Below are positions 1 through 5,057 of a stretch of DNA of 6,774 nucleotides, piece by piece. Location of the stretch: NCBI GenBank assembly GCA_933226995.1, contig CAKOFP010000298.1, positions 1 through 6,774 on the forward strand, written 5' to 3'. This DNA comes from Candidatus Nitrosopolaris rasttigaisensis. GTDB taxonomy: Archaea > Thermoproteota > Nitrososphaeria > Nitrososphaerales > Nitrososphaeraceae. Within the stretch, counting starts at the first letter, position 1. The number at the start of each line of letters is the position of its first letter. The translations under genes and the position numbers were made by a program. Below the pieces are notes generated by a model. That model did not search any database. It saw only the letters and a program-made list of their open reading frames with translations, and had not been told where the DNA came from.

Positions 1-713
1 AACTTAGCCTTGATACTATTGCTCAGTCTTATTTGATTGTCCATGAGAGGGAGAAATTTAAGCACCTCTGTAACTTCATAAAGAATAGAGACAAGAAACA
101 GACTATAGTTTTTGCAGCCACAAAACAAAGGACACAGAGACTTGCAAACGATCTGAAGCAGGAAGGATTCAGAGCAATAACGATTCATGGCGATCTTTCG
201 CAAAAACAGAGAGATATCGCAATGTACAGGTTTAAGAATGGAAACGAAGACATTCTGGTTGCTACCGACATAGCAGCAAGAGGAATAGATGTTCCTGCCG
301 TAGGACATGTGATTAACTATGACATTCCTGAAGATCCCTTGATTTACTTCCACAGAATTGGAAGAACTGCCAGAGCAGGTGCAACTGGTAAGGCTATCTC
401 ATTAGTTTCCCAGGATAGAGTTGACAATTTCGGAAGAATTCTCCGACAGACAGAACAGCCTGTCCATAAACTTAATGATGAAATGGGAATTGAAGTACCT
501 GTCGTTCAGCAACAGCAGCGCCGATATTACGGCAATGGCTATAATAACAACTACGCAAGTAGAGGCGGCTCATATGGGAATAATAGAGGTTATGGCTTTA
601 ATAGAACCCGATACGGTCGTCAAGATGAGCAAAGAGATACCAATTATAGCAATAGGTACAGTATGCGACGGGACAGATATTCTTCATATTCCCAGAGACA
701 AGATAACAGATAG
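1..713 (+). CDS. DEAD-box ATP-dependent RNA helicase, C-terminal part (5' truncated)
   Basis: The frame is open from base 3, before the TTG at 33, so the gene starts outside the window; 236 residues are visible. They cover the second RecA-like domain of a superfamily 2 RNA helicase, which unwinds or remodels RNA using ATP. Numbering from the codon at base 3: motif IV TIVFA at 34-38, an IHGDLSQKQRD segment at 61-71, motif V ATDIAARGIDV at 87-97 and motif VI HRIGRTARAG at 117-126 with its arginine fingers. The DEAD box and Walker A motif lie upstream of the window. After about residue 172 the protein becomes a low-complexity tail rich in Arg, Tyr, Asn and Gly, with one RGG at 187-189. Such tails bind RNA non-specifically in related helicases and can drive condensation. 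The family is certain; the cellular role (ribosome assembly, cold response or RNA decay) cannot be told from this half. Confidence 0.95.
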   Translation, partial: LSLDTIAQSYLIVHEREKFKHLCNFIKNRDKKQTIVFAATKQRTQRLANDLKQEGFRAITIHGDLSQKQRDIAMYRFKNGNEDILVATDIAARGIDVPAVGHVINYDIPEDPLIYFHRIGRTARAGATGKAISLVSQDRVDNFGRILRQTEQPVHKLNDEMGIEVPVVQQQQRRYYGNGYNNNYASRGGSYGNNRGYGFNRTRYGRQDEQRDTNYSNRYSMRRDRYSSYSQRQDNR

Positions 714-756
714 TGGTAGAGGAAGGTAGTGGAATTCGAATCTTACCACTACTACC
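711..756 (+). terminator. Inverted repeat just after the helicase stop, possible terminator
   Basis: GTAGTGG at 726-732 can pair with CCACTAC at 746-752 around a 13-base loop that contains the palindrome ATTCGAAT. A competing pairing, TAGTGGTA (711-718) with TACCACTA (744-751), starts on the stop codon itself. A mostly A/T stretch follows, but there is no clear run of T. It sits between the helicase and a convergent gene, where a terminator is expected. Archaeal termination relies mainly on T tracts, so this is only a candidate. Confidence 0.3.
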
Positions 757-946
757 GTCGAAAATTTCAATTGCTATAATATTAGGACGTTTATACAGCT
801 AATATCGGCTCTGAAATGCATGATTTTTGACTGTACGAACTAAAATCCATTGAATCCCCGATGTTTATTTAAGGACCAAATAAAATTGCCAAACCGCCAT
901 TAGCGAAAGCAGCTCCTTCCATCATCGCAATTACACTCTTTTACAT

Positions 947-1438
947 TTACCTGCCTGTTCCTGTTATATTCACACTGTTAAATTTTGTTAAATTAGTAGG
1001 GGTTGATATACAAGATATTTTGGAAGTTATTTTATTTTGTCCTGGTTTTAATGCAGCATATTTAGAAGTAATAGTGTATTTCCACGTAGAATAATCATTT
1101 TTGCCTCCATGTCCTGTCGCTACTGCCTTTTGGTATGGTTTTATGCCATTTAGAAGTACTGAAACTGTACAACCAGTATGAGTCTTATTTGCCACTGGTG
1201 GTGATGATATTCCAGATACAGTTACGTTGCTGCTAACTGGGACCTGCTGACTTTTATGGGGAGCACTAATTTTTAGAGACGGTAGATTCGTTGTTTTTGC
1301 TATTGATGGTGTTGAAGAAATAGCATATGAGGTTCCGGTAACCCACCAGAAGCTGAAAAAAAGTCCTCCTATTAATGTACAGAAGAGAATTATCTGTATG
1401 AAGCCATCCAAATCCCTTGCTCTAGAGTAATTTTCCAC
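947..1438 (-). CDS. Membrane-anchored extracellular protein with one Ig-like domain
   Basis: A 163-residue protein. A short N-terminus with Arg6 and Arg8 is followed by a hydrophobic segment at about 12-35, either a signal peptide or an uncleaved anchor; SYA at 37-39 could be a cleavage site. The rest is predicted outside the cell. Residues 54-160 look like one beta-sandwich repeat: a conserved start (LKISAPHKSQQVPVSSNVTV), a central SVLLNGIKPYQKA segment, WKYTITSKYAALKPGQNKI, and Cys90 and Cys143 placed for a disulfide. From memory, this repeat recurs, often in tandem, in surface proteins of soil ammonia-oxidising archaea; its function is unknown. Four N-X-S/T sequons (71, 84, 149, 157) fit a glycosylated surface protein. 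GTG at 1438 is the only usable start before the in-frame stop at 1478-1480, and a TATA box lies the right distance upstream. It is convergent with the helicase. Confidence 0.8.
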   Translation of the reverse strand: MENYSRARDLDGFIQIILFCTLIGGLFFSFWWVTGTSYAISSTPSIAKTTNLPSLKISAPHKSQQVPVSSNVTVSGISSPPVANKTHTGCTVSVLLNGIKPYQKAVATGHGGKNDYSTWKYTITSKYAALKPGQNKITSKISCISTPTNLTKFNSVNITGTGR

Positions 1439-1681
1439 TTCTGATATTGTATGACATTGCCTATAAACACTATCGTATCAGGTTTTGTTGGTTGTAGAAA
1501 AAAACCGTAAACAGATGGAGTTGCGCCGGTAATTCAGCTTTTGCGTAAGATAATTAGTCCGTCTTAGTTTGGGATTAGCATAGTTTTAAGGTTACAGTGG
1601 AACACCAGATTTTTTCATAGTCTCCTTGATCTATATTCAACCATTCTACCTCTTCGGCAGAGTTTCATTGGGCAAAAACCG
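1439..1681. other. Gap between divergent genes; no intact gene
   Basis: This is the first part of the 1439-1874 gap; the rest is the flavoprotein remnant entered separately. It contains the TATA box of the minus-strand gene. GGTTTT (1481-1486) and AAAACC (1501-1506) could form a weak hairpin. A minus-strand run of 29 codons at 1664-1578 (SAEEVEWLNIDQGDYEKIWC and onward) has protein-like composition but no start codon and stops at both ends. It could be a scrap of a lost gene; I do not recognise it. Nothing else is supportable. Confidence 0.4.
1462..1467 (-). promoter_or_regulatory. TATA box for the leaderless Ig-like protein gene
   Basis: The minus strand reads GTTTATAGG here, with TTTATA at 1467-1462. 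Its centre is about 26 bases before the GTG at 1438, the usual archaeal distance from TATA box to transcription start. The mRNA would therefore begin at or beside the start codon, which supports both the GTG start and a leaderless transcript. No Shine-Dalgarno sequence is seen, consistent with this. Confidence 0.6.
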
Positions 1682-1843
1682 ATTCGATCAAGACTTATAC
1701 TAATTAGGGGAGGTGGCTTTGCAGGAATCGAAGTTTTAAGGCTGATTCAAAAAGTCTATTAAAATGATGTAGGTATAGTTACCACACTCGTGAGTTGAAA
1801 TAGGGTCCTTCCTAGTTCCTCGAGATTCGATCCAAGATGGATA
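1682..1843 (+). pseudogene. Remnant of a type II NADH dehydrogenase-like flavoprotein (N-terminus)
   Basis: One plus-strand frame reads RLILIRGGGFAGIEVLRLIQ from 1691. This is the N-terminal Rossmann strand-turn-helix that binds FAD in NDH-2 and related pyridine nucleotide-disulfide oxidoreductases (GxGxxG seen as GGGFAG). The same frame hits TAA at 1760-1762, continues NDVGIVTTLVS, which resembles the second strand of that fold, hits TGA at 1796-1798, then runs through VLPSSSRFDPRWI. That last piece resembles the family's 'MLPE..SG...PR' region with part of the preceding sequence deleted. Intact relatives are about 400 residues; here only about 50 are recognisable before the next gene at 1875. 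Two in-frame stops, the missing remainder and no clear start mark it as a decayed fragment. The GGGFAGIEVLR match is strong; the later matches are weaker. Confidence 0.6.
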
Positions 1844-1874
1844 TCTTTTTTGGACATGGGTATGTCTCTACGTT

Positions 1875-2093
1875 ATGAAACTAAAATACATAGGCAGATC
1901 GTTAGGTGTGACTGGTCTCATATTGCTTATACTAGGAATAATATTTGCATTACAAAGCAGACGGATCGTCGGACCATCATCTTCCTTTATGTTTAGTAAT
2001 CCTGATTGGACAGTGAATGGTTCCATTGTTATTGGCGTAGGGGTCTTTATTTTTGTACTTGGTATCATACTCTGGCGGATATCTTCTGAATAA
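1875..2093 (+). CDS. Small two-helix membrane protein
   Basis: A 72-residue protein with two hydrophobic helices at about 9-26 and 49-67. They are joined by a polar loop, SRRIVGPSSSFMFSNPDWTV, that probably faces one side of the membrane. Positive residues flank both ends (KLK at 2-4, RR at 29-30, Arg68). The conserved-looking PSSSFM.SNPDWTVNG segment followed by a glycine-rich second helix is, from memory, a small family with many paralogues in ammonia-oxidising archaea and no known function. The ATG at 1875 gives a compact membrane protein. No Shine-Dalgarno is present; an AT-rich ATATCTTTTT about 30 bases upstream could serve as a weak TATA element. It stands alone, following a flavoprotein remnant. 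Confidence 0.8.
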   Translation: MKLKYIGRSLGVTGLILLILGIIFALQSRRIVGPSSSFMFSNPDWTVNGSIVIGVGVFIFVLGIILWRISSE

Positions 2094-2217
2094 TTCAGGA
2101 GACGGCGTACGGGCTTTAATAGACAAGTGTTCACAGATAATGTGGCATATATGCATTAAACGGCATGGATATACTTTGGTTTCATAGATTTTGCGAAACT
2201 AGAGCGTAAATCGAACA

Positions 2218-2249
2218 CATGACTTTCAGATAAACGAACCTAAGTCATG
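2218..2249 (+). repeat. 8-bp perfect inverted repeat (hairpin) in the leader region
   Basis: CATGACTT (2218-2225) and AAGTCATG (2242-2249) are perfect reverse complements around a 16-base loop. No T run follows, so a simple terminator for the 72-residue gene is unlikely. The hairpin lies about 70 bases before the first ATG of the next gene and could be part of its 5' region or a protein-binding palindrome. Confidence 0.4.
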
Positions 2250-2270
2250 CGAGAGAGATAGATAAGGATG

Positions 2271-2301
2271 CGGCCCTAATGAGGCCGATGCTTTCAGTCG
2301 G
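2271..2301 (+). repeat. Second hairpin with alternative pairing
   Basis: CGGCC (2271-2275) pairs with GGCCG (2283-2287) around CTAATGA. The CCGA at 2285-2288 can instead pair with TCGG at 2298-2301, so the two stems exclude each other. It is GC-rich against AT-rich surroundings. It ends 14 bases before the ATG at 2316 and may lie in the leader of that gene. It matches no riboswitch class I can name. Confidence 0.3.
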
Positions 2302-2315
2302 ATAGCCCTTTTGAC

Positions 2316-3549
2316 ATGAATAGAAAATTAAAAGAAATAACATTATCTATCACCAGACATGTTATGTACGGCATTATGAAACGTAGTTCTTTGAAAATTA
2401 TGTTTCTCATGCACTCCTGTATTTTGTTAATCCTAATCTCACACAATCCTCTGATAGATCATCATGTTTTTGCAGAATCGCCTCCGTTTTCTCTTCAAGA
2501 AATCAATAGCGGTATACATAATGGTATTCGAGTAGATGGAATAACACATGCGCAGACGAAGCCTGACTATAAAGGTCCATTGGATAGCTCATCTGACATC
2601 CAAAGAGTCACTTACTTTAGTGATGGAAAGACTTTAAATGCAACTATGTGGCTAGGGGGGGGGAGTTAAGCAAAACCCATCTCTTTACGGAGCATCCGCG
2701 GCTGTTTATGGTGAACTGATAGATGCAGATAATAATCCTGCAACTGGGAAGTATGGGGTAGATTACCAACAGGAAATTCAATGGAGTAATAAGACGAACA
2801 GCTGGGATAGGCTGTTCGTTCAATATCCATCAGCTACTAATCTTCGAACTTTGGACACAGAAAAGAACTACAGTGGGTTTTTCCAAAATAATCAAAAGTA
2901 CGTGTCGCTACCCCTCAATTTGAAGTCTATAACCTCCCCTGACAGATTTAGAGTACTGTATTATGCAATACTCATCAAGAACAATTCTAAAATACTGCTA
3001 GACCTGACCCCATGGATAGACGTTCCGCCATCACAATATACGTTCTCAACAACACCGGATCCAATATTAATCACCCAAGGACAACAAAAGGACATAGGAG
3101 TACAACTAAGATCAAGTAGTGGCATATCACCTAAGTTAGTTGATTTCACGCCAATCCAAAATTATTCAAGTATCAATGTGAAGTTCAATCCAGATAAACT
3201 AGATATTTCTTCTATTGGTGTTGCCCCAATACCTTTGAGATTAGAAGCATCAAGTAATGCACAGATCGGCAAATATACCATACCAATACTACTAAATATG
3301 TCTACAGGTTCAATTTTTCCCTCTAAATTCATCCAGCTTGGTCGTCTAAATGTCTCAATTCCTACTCAAGGATACCTGAGTGCTAAAGGCAATTTATCAA
3401 TATCGGTGGTAGAACCTCCCAGTCTTGATCAACGGATAAAAGACTTCTGGAGTGTTTATGGGTCTCTAATTTCTTTTGCTGGAGCTGGTTTTGCGGGAGC
3501 AGCCTCGACATTTGTATTTGAATATGTAAAAAATCGTAAGAATAAATAG
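2316..3549 (+). pseudogene. Large surface protein with C-terminal membrane anchor, frame broken at a G9 run
   Basis: Two adjoining frames encode one protein. The first (2316-2669) stops just after nine Gs at 2655-2663. The second resumes at the same point, contains no ATG or GTG near its beginning, and runs to 3549. Removing one G joins them into 410 residues. The first 53 residues carry an export signal; ATG at 2376 (residue 21, MKRSS) gives a more normal signal ending VFA before ESPP, so it may be the true start. A beta-rich domain follows at about 90-250 (YFSDGKTLNATMWLGGG, then YGELIDADNNPATG), then a second Ig-like part at about 255-370 (YTFSTTPDPILITQGQQKDI). A transmembrane helix at about 383-404 ends in KNRKNK. 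The architecture matches a family I recall from ammonia-oxidising archaea, function unknown. The break may be a real mutation, a slipping tract or a sequencing error. Confidence 0.75.
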
Positions 3550-3715
3550 ACGAAATCTAACTCCCATTATTCTTGTGCGTTGTAATCACAACCCTCTTGC
3601 TATTGATTTGAGGCAAATAATGCTTGGTATCCTACTTTTAGGTATGAGCAATGTGAGCATAGCAACAAAGATTAAATCCAGTCTCTATTCCTACCTATCA
3701 TCTGCACAACTATCA

Positions 3716-4291
3716 ATGATTTCTGGCTTCATTATAGCTGTGCAACATAGAGCAAAGCAAATTAGAGTGAACTCACTAGTGGTATTTGTATTCTTAGTCC
3801 ATCTTCTATTGTATGGCATTTTTGGTTGTGTAGTCTCAACATTCGGACAAACAGAAGTTGGTATCACAACATTTTCTGCTCATGGAGCTATGAGTTCATT
3901 TACTATGCTAAATCCTTTAAATAAGTTCATATTGTCAGGCGATTGGATTTTACACGTCGCAAGTGGCAGGGTAACAGAATTTAATGTAAATATGACTGCG
4001 ATACTTAGCAACGGAACACATTTTCATACCCACGAGATAACGAACTTCCATCAGGCTACTAACGAAAGCCCAGTTCACCTTGGATTAAATAATACTGTTC
4101 TCATTAAGGGATCTTCCGATGTGGGAGCAAATCATGTTATTACATGGCGCAATGTTCCAACCGTGATCTCTATAAGCAATGGTAAATTATTGGTTATCAT
4201 GCTTGATGACAAAGCAACACAACACCACTTTGCCGCACAGCCTATCTATGGATTCGTTAAGGAGCTTGCAACTAGTATTTCCAATGGATGA
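3716..4291 (+). CDS. Secreted His-rich protein of unknown function
   Basis: The start is uncertain. The frame is open back to GTG at 3575 (238 residues), but the first 47 codons look unlike protein sequence. ATG at 3716 (191 residues) or GTG at 3767 (174 residues) puts the hydrophobic export segment, LVVFVFLVHLLLYGIFG, near the N-terminus. I chose the ATG as the middle option. An AT-rich element at 3541-3548 would favour 3575. In 191-residue numbering, the mature part begins near FGQ at 43-45. It is a compact beta-rich domain with SGDWILHV, then HFHTHEITNFH at 102-112, a GSSDVGANHVITW strand pair, and HHFAAQPIYGF at 170-180. I recall homologues in Nitrososphaerales sharing the SGDW, H-EI-NF and HF-QPIYG signatures, with no known function. 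The H-x-H-x-H cluster and the second His pair could bind metal, which is inference. The stop overlaps the next start (ATGA at 4288). Confidence 0.7.
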   Translation: MISGFIIAVQHRAKQIRVNSLVVFVFLVHLLLYGIFGCVVSTFGQTEVGITTFSAHGAMSSFTMLNPLNKFILSGDWILHVASGRVTEFNVNMTAILSNGTHFHTHEITNFHQATNESPVHLGLNNTVLIKGSSDVGANHVITWRNVPTVISISNGKLLVIMLDDKATQHHFAAQPIYGFVKELATSISNG

Positions 4292-4488
4292 TCTGGTACA
4301 TACGCAATTTGGGCAAGTATCAATTTATATCGGATGACAACTACGAGATTGTTGTGATAGGGCCACTATTTGGGAACAGACGAAGCAAAATGTCTGTAAC
4401 ATTTTTACTTGAACAATTTATACTGAATGAGCAATCTGATGTTGATTTACATTTGGCTGTTTTAGTAATTTCTGGAATCGGGTTATGA
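4288..4488 (+). CDS. Small hypothetical protein, possibly translationally coupled
   Basis: A 66-residue ORF whose ATG overlaps the previous stop (ATGA at 4288-4291) and whose TGA overlaps the next ATG (ATGA at 4485-4488). It has no signal peptide, cysteine or recognisable motif. A mixed polar N-terminal half (ISDDNYEIVVIGPLFGNRRS) is followed by MSVTFLLEQF and a hydrophobic end, LAVLVISGIGL. The evidence for it is position: overlaps on both sides, and removing it would leave a 193-base hole in a tight cluster. Composition is not strongly protein-like, so it may be a chance ORF or a degraded gene. Confidence 0.4.
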   Translation: MIWYIRNLGKYQFISDDNYEIVVIGPLFGNRRSKMSVTFLLEQFILNEQSDVDLHLAVLVISGIGL

Positions 4489-4721
4489 TAATAAAGGAAT
4501 GCATAACACTGACTCTAGCAGCCTTATTTGTAGTGTTAATGGCGGGTGCTATTGAGAAACCTGTACCTGCCTTGCATGCTCAAAACATGACGAAATGCGT
4601 GAATGTGCCAACTGCTAATATGATGTTTCGTTTGACATGCCCTGGCAACAATGCAACTAGCACTAACAATGTCACACACCATATACAAAACGCTCCCAAT
4701 GGTACAATCCTTCTTCAATAA
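4485..4721 (+). CDS. Small exported protein with two cysteines
   Basis: A 78-residue product. Lys4 precedes a hydrophobic segment at about 7-22 (ITLTLAALFVVLMAGA), and LHA at 30-32 before QNMT is a likely signal peptidase site, so the mature protein would be about 46 residues. It has Cys38 and Cys52 (KCVNVP and TCPGNN), probably a disulfide, and four N-X-T sequons (34, 56, 62, 72). This fits a small glycosylated surface or secreted peptide. ATG at 4485 overlaps the preceding TGA. It is the last gene of the cluster and is convergent with the multicopper oxidase. I do not recognise a family. The signal-peptide shape makes it more credible as a gene than the preceding ORF. Confidence 0.6.
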   Translation: MIIKECITLTLAALFVVLMAGAIEKPVPALHAQNMTKCVNVPTANMMFRLTCPGNNATSTNNVTHHIQNAPNGTILLQ

Positions 4722-4762
4722 TATGCCACAACACGCTTGGAGGTAAGGTATGCTGCTGATAA

Positions 4763-4803
4763 GGGTGTAAAAATCAGAGGAAGGAACTTGCACCCGCTTT
4801 TAT
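4763..4803 (+). terminator. Possible terminator after the small exported protein cluster
   Basis: GGGTG (4763-4767) can pair with CACCC (4791-4795), directly followed by GCTTTTATT. The T-rich stretch about 75 bases after the 4721 stop is a plausible end for the + strand cluster. The stem is short and its loop long (23 bases), so the T tract is the stronger part of the signal. Confidence 0.3.
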
Positions 4804-5027
4804 TAAAGATATTGTATTCTAGGATTTTGATGCACTTGATATGATAATTCTTATTAATTCATATTATAACTAAAATTTAATGTGCAACAATTGGAACAGA
4901 TATGACTTTTCTTGCACGACTAACCCCTGTGATGGAACAGAAAAAGCCGGCGATTCATCATTTTCTCACACGTTAATATAACGATACTTGAATTACAAGA
5001 TCCTATACTTGTGTTCTGAGGACGACG

Positions 5028-5054
5028 AAATACAAGTAAAAAGCGAAGAAGAAG
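5028..5054 (-). terminator. T-rich termination region of the multicopper oxidase
   Basis: Immediately after the oxidase stop, the minus strand reads a pyrimidine-rich run (CTTCTTCTTCGCTTTTTACT) and then TTGTATTTCG. A five-T run falls at 5042-5038. Clustered T tracts shortly after a stop codon are the usual archaeal termination signal. Confidence 0.45.
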
Positions 5055-5057
5055 ATG

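Larger units (their letters stand above)
4722..5057. other. Convergent intergenic region, no gene
   Basis: It lies between the + strand cluster and the minus-strand oxidase. It holds a candidate terminator for each direction and very AT-rich sequence in the middle (4800-4885). GGAGGT at 4739-4744 stands six bases before an ATG at 4750, but that frame codes only six residues (MLLIRV), so it is not counted as a gene. No RNA gene is recognised. Confidence 0.5.

Noticed and set aside
421..729. 102-codon plus-strand ORF
   Set aside because: It overlaps the helicase in another frame; its composition is a shadow of the helicase tail.
726..752. T-arm-like TTCGAAT inside an inverted repeat, suggesting a tRNA or tRNA fragment on either strand
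   Set aside because: The bases flanking TTCGAAT do not pair as a T-stem, and no anticodon or D arm can be found nearby.
871..946. Minus-strand short peptide MMEGAAFANGGLAILFGP after the Ig-like gene
   Set aside because: Only 18 codons from ATG, with no promoter or RBS; more likely chance or residual sequence, so not annotated as a gene.
1868..2134. 88-codon minus-strand ORF
   Set aside because: It is antisense to the convincing 72-residue two-helix membrane protein and has no protein-like features.
2271..2310. Hammerhead-ribozyme-like string (CTAATGAGGCCGA)
   Set aside because: The core should be CTGATGA with a GAAAC partner. The first is mutated and the second absent at the right distance.
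4739..4770. Good Shine-Dalgarno (GGAGGT) before an ATG
   Set aside because: The frame stops after six residues (MLLIRV).
4536..4793. 85-codon minus-strand ORF
   Set aside because: It is mostly antisense to the small exported protein, which has a clear signal peptide on the other strand.
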